In this document: positions 44,803-54,600 of the stretch, piece after piece
Layout of the letters: each line of letters opens with the position of its first letter
Position numbering within the stretch: the stretch's first letter is position 1
Source: Longimicrobium sp.
GTDB taxonomy: Bacteria; Gemmatimonadota; Gemmatimonadetes; Longimicrobiales; Longimicrobiaceae
DNA: 64,000 bases
Direction: 5' to 3'
Assembly: GCA_036377595.1 (NCBI GenBank)
Contig: DASUYB010000124.1
Location: 1-64,000 of the forward strand
The notes under the pieces: model-generated
Seen by the model: only the letters and a program-made list of their open reading frames with translations
What the model was told of the DNA's origin: nothing
Database searches by the model: none
Position numbers and translations under genes: made by a program

Positions 44803-46479
44803 ATGACCACCATCGCCGAGGCGCCGACGGGGGCGCGCCGCACCATCCGCGCGCCGCGCGGGACGGAGATCTCCTGTCGCGGATGGCCGCAGGAGGCCGC
44901 GCTGCGCATGCTCATGAACAACCTCGACCCCGACGTGGCCGAGCGCCCCGAAGACCTCGTCGTCTACGGCGGCACCGGGCGCGCCGCGCGCAGCTGGGAG
45001 GCATTCGACGCCATCGTCGCCACGCTCCGCCAGCTCGCCGACGACGAGACGCTCATCGTCCAGTCCGGCAAGCCCGTCGCGGTCCTCCGCACGCACCGCC
45101 ATTCGCCGCGCGTGCTCATCGCCAACTCCAACCTCGTCCCCCGCTGGGCCACGTGGGAGAAGTTCCGCGAGCTCGAGCGGCTGGGGCTGACCATGTACGG
45201 CCAGATGACGGCCGGGTCGTGGATCTACATCGGCACGCAGGGGATCCTGCAGGGGACGTTCGAGACCTTTGCCGAGGTGGCGCGGCGGCACTTCGGCGGC
45301 TCCCTGCGCGGCACCTGGACGCTGACCGGCGGGATGGGCGGGATGGGCGGCGCGCAGCCGCTGTCGGTGACCATGAACGAGGGCGCCGTCCTGGTCGTCG
45401 AGGTCGATCCGTGGCGGATCGAGCGGCGCATCCAGACGCGCTACTGCGACCGCATGACGCACGACCTGGACGAGGCGCTGCGCTGGACCTTCGAGGCGCG
45501 CGACGCCGGCCGCCCCCTCTCCGTGGGCCTGGTCGGCAACTGCGCGGAGGTGCTGCCGGAGCTGGTGCGGCGCGGCATCACCCCCGACGCGCTGACCGAC
45601 CAGACCAGCGCCCACGACGCGCTGAACGGCTACGTCCCCGCCGGGCTCTCGCTCGACGAGGCGGCCGGCCTGCGCGAGTCCGATCCCGCCGAGTACCAGC
45701 GGCGCTCGATGGCGTCGATGCGCGCGCACTGCGAGGCCATGGTGGAGATGATGCGCCGCGGCGCCATCACCTTCGACTACGGCAACAACCTGCGCACCCA
45801 GGCGCTCGATGCCGGGTATGCCGACGCGTTCGCCTTCCCCGGCTTCGTCCCCGCGTACGTCCGCCCGCTCTTCTGCCAGGGGAAGGGGCCGTTTCGCTGG
45901 GTGGCACTTTCGGGCGACCCGGCCGACATCCACCGCACCGACGACCTCGTGCTGGAGCTCTTCCCGCACGACGACCACCTGCGCCGCTGGATCACCCAGG
46001 CGCGCGAGAAGGTGGCGTTCCAGGGGCTCCCCGCGCGCATCTGCTGGCTGGGGCAGGGCGAGCGGGCCAGGTTCGGCGTGGCGCTGAACGACCTGGTCGC
46101 GCGCGGCGAGCTGAAGGCGCCCATCGTCATCGGCCGCGACCACCTCGACACCGGCTCGGTCGCCTCGCCCTTCCGGGAGACGGAGGGGATGAAGGACGGC
46201 AGCGACGCCATCGCCGACTGGGCCATCCTGAACGCGATGGTGAACGTGGCCAGCGGCGCCAGCTGGGTGTCGTTCCACCACGGCGGCGGGGTGGGGATCG
46301 GGAACTCGCTGCACGCCGGGCAGGTGATCGTGGCCGACGGCACGCCCGAGATGCGCGTCCGCCTGGAGCGCGTGCTGACGAACGATCCGGGGATGGGTGT
46401 CGCCCGCCACGCCGACGCGGGGTACGAGGACGCCGTCGAGACGGCGCGCCGCGAGGGGCTGAAGCTGCCGATGCTCTGA
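44803..46479 (+). CDS. hutU: urocanate hydratase
   Basis: HutU adds water to urocanate to form imidazolonepropionate, using NAD+ as an electrophile. The 558-residue protein has the family landmarks: [80 protein letters not shown] and [18 protein letters not shown]. Length and ends are normal. The ATG at 44803 follows a short gap after the second Uma2 gene. It works with hutH at 41789. Confidence 0.96.
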   Translation: MTTIAEAPTGARRTIRAPRGTEISCRGWPQEAALRMLMNNLDPDVAERPEDLVVYGGTGRAARSWEAFDAIVATLRQLADDETLIVQSGKPVAVLRTHRHSPRVLIANSNLVPRWATWEKFRELERLGLTMYGQMTAGSWIYIGTQGILQGTFETFAEVARRHFGGSLRGTWTLTGGMGGMGGAQPLSVTMNEGAVLVVEVDPWRIERRIQTRYCDRMTHDLDEALRWTFEARDAGRPLSVGLVGNCAEVLPELVRRGITPDALTDQTSAHDALNGYVPAGLSLDEAAGLRESDPAEYQRRSMASMRAHCEAMVEMMRRGAITFDYGNNLRTQALDAGYADAFAFPGFVPAYVRPLFCQGKGPFRWVALSGDPADIHRTDDLVLELFPHDDHLRRWITQAREKVAFQGLPARICWLGQGERARFGVALNDLVARGELKAPIVIGRDHLDTGSVASPFRETEGMKDGSDAIADWAILNAMVNVASGASWVSFHHGGGVGIGNSLHAGQVIVADGTPEMRVRLERVLTNDPGMGVARHADAGYEDAVETARREGLKLPML

Positions 46480-46628
46480 TCCCCCGTCACGCCGCGGCGC
46501 GTTCGCGCGCCCCGGCGGAGCTGGATGAGAGATCCTGTTGTGACTCAAAGCGCGTGATAATCGTATATTTGGACGATCCGGTGCATGGACCGGCCACCGT
46601 ATTCACGCGTTTCACACGGGAGGGTGCA

Positions 46629-46835
46629 ATGAAGAAGCTCAGGCTGAGGATGGACGAGCTGTGCGTCGAGTCGTTCCCGACGGCGGAGGGCGTCGGCGAC
46701 CGGGGGACGGTGAACGGTGCGGGCCGCACCTTCCCGGGTACCGGCTGCCACTCGTGCGAAAACCCGTCGGCGTGCATCGAGACGTGCCCCAACACCTGCG
46801 ACAACTCGTTCGACCTCTGCACCTGCGCGTGCTGA
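46629..46835 (+). CDS. short leader-type peptide D (putative RiPP precursor)
   Basis: This 68-residue peptide has leader MKKLRLRMDELCVESF and DRGTVNGA at about residues 24-31. The core is Cys-rich: GCHSCENPSACIETCPNTC, then DNSFDLCTCAC. Core spacing (CPNTCDNSxDxCTCAC) is the same in the next gene. GGGAGGG lies upstream of the ATG. An AT-rich stretch at 46536-46570 is the likely promoter. No modification enzyme is encoded close by. Confidence 0.72.
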   Translation: MKKLRLRMDELCVESFPTAEGVGDRGTVNGAGRTFPGTGCHSCENPSACIETCPNTCDNSFDLCTCAC

Positions 46836-47068
46836 TCCACGACCGGGAATGACGGCCGGCGGGTGTCACCCGAAACGGGCGCCGTGCGTTCACCGTACGA
46901 TCATCCTGGGACGGGGCGATGCGGTTCGGCCGCCGAGGCGCTGGCGCGTCCAGCGGCACTCCATCGCCATCCCCGCCCCGGGCCTGATCGCACCCGCGAG
47001 GACGTCCGTGCGACGCTGATCCGCGAGTGCATCCCTCCTTTTCCATCCCCCCACTCCGGAAGGCTGCC

Positions 47069-47344
47069 ATGAAAAAGCTGAAGCTGGACGTCGGCGAGCT
47101 GTGCGTGGAATCGTTCCCCGTGCACGAGGGCGAGGCGCTCCGCGGCACCGTGGCGGCCGCCGCGACGATCTTCGGCACCAACGGGTGCTACACCTGCGAT
47201 GCCAGCCGCTGCATCGCCACCTGCCCCAACACCTGCGACAACTCGCTGGACTACTGTACCTGCGCGTGCAGCGACGACTGCAGCTACACCTGTCCGGAGC
47301 CGACGCAGGCCACCGGCGTCTGCGTCTGCATCACGGAGCCGTGA
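47069..47344 (+). CDS. short leader-type peptide E (putative RiPP precursor)
   Basis: This 91-residue peptide has leader MKKLKLDVGELCVESF, LRGTVAAA, and CYTCDASRCIATCPNTCDNS in the core, followed by DYCTCACSDDCSYTCPEPTQ. It is the longest of the five and carries 13 Cys in all. The second half extends beyond what is shared with peptide D. The start is the ATG at 47069; an in-frame extension to 47027 lacks the leader pattern. The pair D-E mirrors the triple A-B-C at 6872-7604. Confidence 0.72.
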   Translation: MKKLKLDVGELCVESFPVHEGEALRGTVAAAATIFGTNGCYTCDASRCIATCPNTCDNSLDYCTCACSDDCSYTCPEPTQATGVCVCITEP

Positions 47345-47629
47345 CGGGACTGCGCGGCTGACTTCCGCCGCCTGCCCGCATCCGCGGGTGGGCGGCGTCT
47401 CGTTCGCCGTGCTCGATCTGCGCCGGACCTTCGACAAGCCGGCCCCGACGCTTTATCTTCATCGCCGCTCGGCCGGCGAAGTCCCACCTGTACGCCCGCC
47501 CCGCTGGACAGCCCCACCGCGCATATTCGCGCAGCACCCAATCCGATCCGTCCGCGCCACCGGTGCGTCGAGGATCGGCTATCTCGTTGTATCCTCATCA
47601 TTTCAGTCTATTCGGACGGGAGCATGGTC

Positions 47630-48574
47630 ATGGCTCAAGGTCCCATCGCCCCATCGAGAAAAGACGAGCGAGACGAGAACGCGGGCGCGAAGGCCGTCCC
47701 CCGCGTGCACTGGATCGGCGTCGGCGGCACGCGGCTGCACGTGCTGGACTGGGACGGCGGAGGGCGGCCGGTCGTCTTTCTCCCCGGGCTGGGGCAGAGC
47801 GCGCACGTCTTCCGCGCGCTGGCGGCGGAGCTGGGCGCCGGCTTCCGCTGCATTGCCGTCACCCCGCGCGCGCACGGCGAGAGCGACACGCCGGAAGCCG
47901 GATACACGCTGGCCGGCTTCGCGGGCGACGTGGCGGCGGTGATGGACGCGCTGGAGATCGGACGCGCGGCCGTCGTCGGCCACTCGTTCGGTGGCGCGGT
48001 GGCCACGCGTCTCGCGGTGGATCGCCCCGCCCGCGTCGCGGCGATCGTCTACCTGGACTCGCTGACCGACTACCGCGGCGTGAGCCACATCCAGTATCGC
48101 AACCCCGCGCGGCCGCCCGCGCTCGAGCCCGGCGCGGACGACGCGGCGGAGCGCGCGTGGCACCGCACCTACGTCTACGGGCTGTGGGACGACGCGCTCG
48201 AGGCGGACTGGCGCGCGCGTCCGGCGACGTCGCAGGCGCGGGCCCATCGCCGCGAGCTGCTGGCGGAGCTGATGGACGTGGCCGTGCACTCGCGCGAGCC
48301 GTTCCCGGCGCTGCGCTGCCCGGCGCTGGCGCTGATGGCGGCGGAGACGGTGGAGGCGCAGTTCCCCTGGCTGGCGCCCGACGATCCGCGCCGCCCCGCC
48401 GCGGAGAAGTTCGTGCGCGAGACGCGCGCGCCCTGGCGCCGGCTCTCGGCCGAGCGCTTCCGCAGGGAGGCCCCGAACGCGCGCGTGGCGGAGGTCGCCG
48501 GCAACCACTTCTTCTTCCTCTCCGCGCCGCGGCAGACGGCGGCGGAGATCCGCGCCTTCCTGCACTCCACCTGA
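47630..48574 (+). CDS. alpha/beta hydrolase
   Basis: This 314-residue alpha/beta-hydrolase-fold protein shows VVFLPGLGQSAHVFRAL (oxyanion region), TPRAHGESDTPEAGYTLAGFAGDV, the nucleophile Ser in VVGHSFGGAV, and the catalytic His in VAEVAGNHFFF near the C-terminus. The acid is probably in the VEAQFPW region or nearby. The substrate is unknown. The ATG at 47630 is chosen because GGGAG lies seven bases ahead; an ATG at 47624 is too close to it. Fourteen bases separate it from the methyltransferase gene, so they form an operon. Confidence 0.85.
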   Translation: MAQGPIAPSRKDERDENAGAKAVPRVHWIGVGGTRLHVLDWDGGGRPVVFLPGLGQSAHVFRALAAELGAGFRCIAVTPRAHGESDTPEAGYTLAGFAGDVAAVMDALEIGRAAVVGHSFGGAVATRLAVDRPARVAAIVYLDSLTDYRGVSHIQYRNPARPPALEPGADDAAERAWHRTYVYGLWDDALEADWRARPATSQARAHRRELLAELMDVAVHSREPFPALRCPALALMAAETVEAQFPWLAPDDPRRPAAEKFVRETRAPWRRLSAERFRREAPNARVAEVAGNHFFFLSAPRQTAAEIRAFLHST

Positions 48575-48588
48575 CCTGAAACGGCCTG

Positions 48589-49371
48589 ATGACGATCGGA
48601 ATGGGGTACGTCGATCCCACCTACCTCGACGCGGCCGCCCGCCTGGTGGCCCGCGGCAAGCGGCTGAGCCACGAGCGGATGCGGCTGTCGCCGGGCGACG
48701 TGGTGCTGGACGTGGGCTGCGGGCCGGCGAGCGACACGCTGGCGCTGGCGGAACTCGTCGGCCCCGGCGGCGTGGTCCACGGTGTCGACCGGGACGAGGT
48801 GATGGTGGAGGAGGCGGAGCGCCGCGCCAGCGAGGCGGGCCTCTCCGGCCGCGTGGAGCACCGCCGCGGCGACGTCTACGCGCTCCCGTTCGCCGACGCC
48901 ACCTTCGACGCGGTGCGCAGCGAGCGCCTCTTCCTCCATCTCCATCACCCCGAAAAGGCCACGGCGGAGATGGTGCGCGTGACGAAACCCGGCGGCCGCG
49001 TGGTACTGATGGACACCGACTGGGGGACGCGCTCGGTCGACACGCCCGAAGTCGACGCCGAGCGGAAGATCGCGCGCGTGCTCACCGAGACGTGTCTCGC
49101 CAACGGCTACTCCGGCCGCCGCCTGTACGGGCTGATGCGCGGCGCGGGGGTGACGGATCTCACCGTCGACCTCGTCCCCCTGCACGTGGACGACTACGAG
49201 CTCTGGCGCCTGCTCTCGCGCATGGAGATGGCGTTGGAGGAGGCGGTGCGGACCGGGGCGATGACGGACGACGAGGCGCGGCGGCTGGACGACTCCCTGC
49301 GCGAGAAGGACGCCGCCGGCACCTTCTTCGCCTCGACCACGGTGATGCTGGTGGCGGGGATCAAGGGATGA
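48589..49371 (+). CDS. class I SAM-dependent methyltransferase (UbiE-like)
   Basis: The 260-residue protein has VVLDVGCGPASDTLALAEL (motif I), VHGVDRDEVMVEEAERR (motif II), GDVYALPFADATFDAVRSERLFLHL (motif post-I/III) and VTKPGGRVVLMDTDWG. It is closest in style to UbiE/ArsM-like small-molecule methyltransferases; the substrate is unknown. It follows the hydrolase gene by 14 bases. The final ATGA overlaps a possible upstream start of the next gene, but that gene probably starts at a signal sequence further on. Confidence 0.87.
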   Translation: MTIGMGYVDPTYLDAAARLVARGKRLSHERMRLSPGDVVLDVGCGPASDTLALAELVGPGGVVHGVDRDEVMVEEAERRASEAGLSGRVEHRRGDVYALPFADATFDAVRSERLFLHLHHPEKATAEMVRVTKPGGRVVLMDTDWGTRSVDTPEVDAERKIARVLTETCLANGYSGRRLYGLMRGAGVTDLTVDLVPLHVDDYELWRLLSRMEMALEEAVRTGAMTDDEARRLDDSLREKDAAGTFFASTTVMLVAGIKG

Positions 49372-49505
49372 TCCGGGAGGGGAAGATCGCTGTCCCGGGA
49401 TTTCGTTCGGGATCGGCCGGCATGTCGCAGAAACGGGCGTTTGGACGTTGTACCCGCCGGAAGTCCAGCCCCACCGTCCCGCTTTCCTTCTCCGAAGCAC
49501 CGTCC

Positions 49506-50216
49506 GTGCTCGAGCGACTCCCGCTGTTCGCACTCCCGGCGCTCTTCGCCTGCGCGCCGGTGATCACGCACGGCCCGCGCGTGGAGCCGGGGACCACCGT
49601 CACCGCGAACTTCGGCCTTCCCGCGCTGGAGTGCGGGAAGGGAAACGGGTGCGGCACGGGCATCGCCCCCGCGTTCAGCTTCGGCGTGCGCCGCGGGTTC
49701 GTGGCCGAGTCGGCGCGCGGGCCCGCGTTCCTGCTCGGCCTGTCGCTCCCCGTCTTCGACCCCGCGGCGCCGGAGCTGGACGCGTACGTGCAGGCGCCGG
49801 CGCCGGGGCTGTTCGCCGCGGGCGCGGGCGCGCTGGCCTCGCCGCACCACCTGGAGCCGTACGTCGAGGCCGGGCTCTCGCGGCCGAACGGCGACGGATG
49901 GTTCGTCACGGGGGGATACGCCTGGCTCTTCGCCGACCCGCGCAGCTACTTCCTGAGCGACGACGCAACGAGGATGCAGCAGGCGCCGCGCTACTGGGCG
50001 CCGGGCGTGGGCTTTCACGGGCACATCCTCGGGCGCAACCTCACCGCGTATGCATCCGGCGCGATCGGGCACTACGTGGACCGGGAGCTGCGCTACGGTC
50101 CGGAGCGCGTCGATACCGTGGTGGCACGCAAGAAGGTGCGGATGCTGGTCATCGGCATCTCGGGGCAGATGTCGCCGCGCGGCCTGCTGTCGTTCCCGCT
50201 TCCATTCCCGCACTGA
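49506..50216 (+). CDS. putative outer-membrane lipoprotein of unknown function
   Basis: The frame is open from 49368. The GTG at 49506 gives MLERLPLFALPALFAC, a short signal with a lipobox-like LFAC, so I use it (236 residues). The mature part has alternating hydrophobic residues, with Gly at turns (GTTVTANFGLPALECG, FSFGVRRGF, GLSRPNGDGWFVTGGYAWLF, GIGHYVDRELRYGP-like end), as in beta-rich surface proteins. The Cys pair in CGKGNGCG may be a disulfide. I do not recognise the family. Alternative starts at ATG 49368 or 49422 cannot be excluded. Confidence 0.6.
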   Translation: MLERLPLFALPALFACAPVITHGPRVEPGTTVTANFGLPALECGKGNGCGTGIAPAFSFGVRRGFVAESARGPAFLLGLSLPVFDPAAPELDAYVQAPAPGLFAAGAGALASPHHLEPYVEAGLSRPNGDGWFVTGGYAWLFADPRSYFLSDDATRMQQAPRYWAPGVGFHGHILGRNLTAYASGAIGHYVDRELRYGPERVDTVVARKKVRMLVIGISGQMSPRGLLSFPLPFPH

Positions 50217-50327
50217 GCGGGTCTGTCCTCATCACGCACGAAACGGCGGCGGCGGGTGACATCCCGCGCGCCGCCGTTTATCATCCCCCGTCGTCCTCTC
50301 CCGTCCCTCCTTCCGCTGCCGCGCCTG

Positions 50328-51656
50328 ATGGACCTGGTCATCGAGCATCTCTGGAAGACGTATCCCAACGGCGTGGTGGCGCTGCGCGACGTGTCGCTCA
50401 CCATCCCGCCGGGGCTGTTCGGGCTGCTGGGGCCCAACGGCGCCGGGAAGAGCACGCTGATGCGCATCCTGGCCACGCTGCAGGAGGCCGACACCGGCAC
50501 CGCGCATCTCGGCGAGATCGACGTGCTGCGCGACCGCGACGCCGTCCGCCGCACGCTGGGATATCTCCCGCAGGAGTTCGGGCTGTACCCGCGCATCAGC
50601 GCCGAGGCCATGCTCGACCACTTCGCGCTGCTGAAGGGGATCACCAGCCGCGGCCAGCGTCGCGAGACCGTGCACGCGTTGCTGCAGCAGACGAATCTCT
50701 GGAGCGCGCGCAGGCAGCGGCTGGGCGGCTTCAGCGGCGGGATGCGGCAGCGCTTCGGCATCGCCGTGGCGCTGATCGGGCAGCCGCGGCTGATCATCGT
50801 CGACGAGCCCACGGCGGGGCTGGACCCGGCCGAGCGCGCGCGCTTCCTGAACCTGCTGAGCGAGCTGGGCGAGAACGCGGTGGTCATCCTCTCCACCCAC
50901 ATCGTGGAGGACGTGAGCGACCTGTGCACGCGCATGGCCGTCATCCAGGGCGGCCGCATCCTGCTGGAGGGCGCGCCGGCGCGCGCGGTGGAGGCGGTGC
51001 GCGGCCGCATCTGGCGGCGGCAGGTCGACCGCACGGAGCTCCCCGTCTTCGAGCAGGCGCTCCCCGTCATCTCCACCACGCTGGTCGGCGGGCGCACGGT
51101 CATCCACGTCCACGGCGACGCGCCGCCCGACCCCACCTTCGAGCCGGTGGAGCCCGACCTCAAGGACGTCTACTTCACCGTGATCCGGGGGATTCCCGTC
51201 GACGCGCGCGGCCTGAGGGTCGAGCCGTCGGGAGATGGGATGCCGCCGCCGCCCTTCGTCTCCCGCGTGATGGGGGATGAAGATAGCGGGGCGATGGAGA
51301 TGTCTGCTGGGGCGACGGAGATGTCATCCGCACCACCGCCGGAGGAGGCGCGCGACGTTCCTTCTCCGGAGATGACGGATGCGGCGCGCGCGGAGATGCC
51401 ATCCTCGCCGGGGATGGAGACGCCGACCGCGGCGGTGGAATCATCACCAGCGCCCGAGGTAATCCCGCCCGCGCCGATGTCATCGTCACCAGCGCCCGAG
51501 GTGACGTCGGACGCGCCGCCGCCCGCTCCTGAGCGCGCCGGACCCGGCGCGGCGCACGTGCCCTTCTTCGGCGATCCGCGTGCTGGCGTCTCGCGCGAGA
51601 ACCGCGACGCCGTGCCGCCGGCGGATGCCGATACCGAGCGCGGCGAGGCGCCGTGA
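50328..51656 (+). CDS. ABC transporter ATP-binding protein with long acidic/Pro tail
   Basis: This 442-residue protein has a standard ABC-2 ATPase (1-240): Walker A GPNGAGKST at 35-43, Q-loop YLPQEFGLY, signature FSGGMRQRF, Walker B LIIVDEPTAGLDP and switch STHIVED. A small C-terminal beta region follows to about 300. The last ~130 residues are unusual: Pro/Ser/Glu/Met-rich, with repeats such as SSPAPEV and MEMSAGATEMSS, and unlike the family. The stop overlaps the next start by four bases (GTGA), so it is coupled to the permease-peptidase fusion. Together they probably form one exporter or membrane-remodelling unit. Confidence 0.88.
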   Translation: MDLVIEHLWKTYPNGVVALRDVSLTIPPGLFGLLGPNGAGKSTLMRILATLQEADTGTAHLGEIDVLRDRDAVRRTLGYLPQEFGLYPRISAEAMLDHFALLKGITSRGQRRETVHALLQQTNLWSARRQRLGGFSGGMRQRFGIAVALIGQPRLIIVDEPTAGLDPAERARFLNLLSELGENAVVILSTHIVEDVSDLCTRMAVIQGGRILLEGAPARAVEAVRGRIWRRQVDRTELPVFEQALPVISTTLVGGRTVIHVHGDAPPDPTFEPVEPDLKDVYFTVIRGIPVDARGLRVEPSGDGMPPPPFVSRVMGDEDSGAMEMSAGATEMSSAPPPEEARDVPSPEMTDAARAEMPSSPGMETPTAAVESSPAPEVIPPAPMSSSPAPEVTSDAPPPAPERAGPGAAHVPFFGDPRAGVSRENRDAVPPADADTERGEAP

Positions 51657-54600
51657 TCACCGTCTTCCGGCTGGCGTGGTTCGACCTGCGCTACCAGCTG
51701 CGGCGCGTGGCCACCTGGGTGTACTTCGCCATCTTCGGCGCCATCGCGTTCACGGTGATGGCGGCGGCGGGCGGCGCCTTCGGCGGCGACACGGGCTCGG
51801 CCATCATGGTGGTCAACTCGCCGATGCGCATCGCGCGGCTCCTCCTGCTCCTGTCGGTGATGGGTGTCCCCGTCACCGCCGCGTTCGCGGGGAACTCCGT
51901 CTACCGCGACTTCCAGACGGGCGCGTATCCGCTCTTCTTCACCACCCCCATCAAGCCCGTGAGCTACCTGGCGGGGCGATGGCTGGGGGCGGTGCTGGCC
52001 AACCTCGTCTGCTTCGCCGGCGGTATCCTGGGGATGCTGCTGGCGTGCGTGTGGCCGACCGTGCACCGCGACCGCATCGGCCCGCTGCACGCGATGGACT
52101 TCGTGCTCCCGCTGGCCCTCCTCGTCGTCCCCAACCTCCTCTCCACCGCCGCCATCTTCACCACGCTGACGGCGCTCACCCGGCGCATGCTCCCCGCGTA
52201 CGTGGGCGGGGTGACGCTGCTCCTCGGCTGGGCTGTCTCCCAGGCGTTCGTCAGCCTGGTGGGCGACGACACGGTGCAGCGCCTGGCCGACCCGTTCGCG
52301 CTCACCACCGTGGTCAAGGCCACGCGCTACTGGACGGTGGTCGAGCAGAACCTGTCGCCGATCCCGATCGACGGCGTCCTCGTGGCCAACCGCGCGATCT
52401 GGGTGGGCCTGGGCGCGCTGATGTTCCTGCTCGGCGCGCTCACCTTCCGCTTCCGCCAGACGGGAAGCGAGGGGCGCGTCCCCGCCTTCCGCCCGGGGAT
52501 CGACGACGCGCCGCCGCCGCACCCGCTCTTTGTTCCCGCGGCCACGCGCGCGTTCACCGCCCGCGCGCGGCTGCAGCAGCTGGCGGCCGAGACGCGCAGG
52601 TCCATCCGCGAGGTGGTGTTCAACGTCTGGTTCCCGCTGCTGCTGGGCATCTGCCTGACCTTCGTGGCCATCGGCGGCACGCAGGTGGGCAGCATCTACG
52701 GCACGCGCACCTTTCCGGTCACCTACAAGGTGCTGGAGCTGGTGACGGGCACCTTCCTCCTCTTCATCGTCGTCATCATCGCCTTCTACGCGGGCGAACT
52801 GGTGTGGAACGAGCGCGAGAGCCGCGCGGCGGGGATCCACGACGCGCTCCCCGTGCCCACCTGGGTGCCGTTCCTCGCCCGGCTCTTCGCGCTTCTCGCC
52901 GTCGTGCTGGGCCTGCAGGCGGCATCGATGGCGTGCGGGATGGCCATCCAGGCGGGATACGGCTACTTCCGCTTCGAGCCGGGGCTGTATCTCCGCTCGC
53001 TCTTCGTGCACCAGCTGTTCGGCACGCTGCTGCCGGTCGTCTTCCTCGCGCTGCTGGTGCAGACGCTGGTGAACCACAAGTACGTGGGCCACCTCGTGGT
53101 CATCCTCGTGTTCGTGGGCCAGGGGCTCGTCTACTTCCTGCTCGGCATCCAGCACAACCTGCTGATGTACGGCAGCACGCCCACGCTGGTCTACTCGGAC
53201 ATGAACGGCTTCGGCCACGCCGAGGGCGCGTGGGCGTGGTTCGCGCTCTACTGGCTGCTGGTGGGCGTGCTGCTGCTGGTGATCGCGAGCCTGTTCTGGG
53301 TGCGGGGACAGGAGACGGGGCTGCGGTGGCGCCTCCGGCTCGCGCGGCGGCGGCTGACGCCGGGGCTGCTGGGCGTGGCCGCGGGGGTGATGGCGCTGGT
53401 CGCGGCCACGGGCGGGTTCATCTTCTACAACACCAACGTCCTCAACCACTTCGAGAGCAAGAAGGAGGGCGAGCGCGTCCAGGCCGACTACGAGAAGCTG
53501 TACAAGCGGTGGGAGTGGGCGCCGCAGCCGCGCATCACCGCCGCGGCGCTGAACATCGACGTCTATCCCGGCACGCGCGACGTGCGGCTGCGCGGCGCCT
53601 ACACGCTGGTCAACCGGACGGATCGCCGGATCGACTCGCTGCACGTCGACATCCCCAACTCGCTGGGCGTGCGGCTGCTGGCGCCGGAGCGGCCCGCGCG
53701 GCGCGTGGTGGCCGACTCCGCGCGCGGCTACTACGTCTTCCGCCTCGCCACGCCGCTGGCGCCGGGAGATTCGACGAGGCTGCGCTTCGACCTGCGGCAG
53801 GTGAACCGCGGATTCGAGAACGAGCCGTCGTATCAGCCGGCGGTGAACAACGGCACCTTCTTCAACAGCCAGTTCCTTCCGCACATCGGCTACAACGCCG
53901 AGGGCGAGCTGATGGACGAGGGCGTGCGCGCGAAGTACGGGCTGCGGACGCGCCCGCGCGCCGCGAACATCCACGATCCCCGCGCGCGGACGCGCAACTT
54001 CGTCAGCAGCGACGCGGACTGGATCGCGTTCGACGTCACGCTGGGGACGTCGGCGGAGCAGACGGCCATCGCGCCGGGGTATCTCCGCCGCACGTGGAGG
54101 GAGGGGGATCGGCGCTACTTCCGCTACACGATGGACGCGCCGATCCTGAACTTCTACGCCTTCCTCTCCGCGCGCTACGCGGTGCGGCGCGACCGCTGGC
54201 GCGATGTGTCCATCGAGGTCTATCACCACCCCCCGCACGGGTACAACGTGGCGCGGATGATCCGCGCGGCGAAGGCGGCGCTGGACTACTGCACGCGCGA
54301 GTTCGGGCCGTACCAGCACCGCCAGGTCCGCATCCTCGAGTTCCCGCGCTACGGCGAGTTCGCGCAGAGCTTCGACAACACCATCCCCTACAGCGAGGCC
54401 ATCGGCTTCATCGCCGACGTGCGGAGGGACGACATCGACTATCCGTACTTCGTGACCGCGCACGAGGTGGCGCACCAGTGGTGGGGGCACCAGGAGGCGC
54501 CGGCCGACGTGCAGGGCGCGGCCATGCTCAGCGAGACGCTGGCCGAGTACACCGCGCTGATGGTGATGGAGAAGGAGTACGGGCGGGAGAAGATCGGCCG

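Noticed and set aside
51170-54490. 1106-codon minus-strand open frame
   Set aside because: Shadow of the ABC ATPase and permease-peptidase genes.
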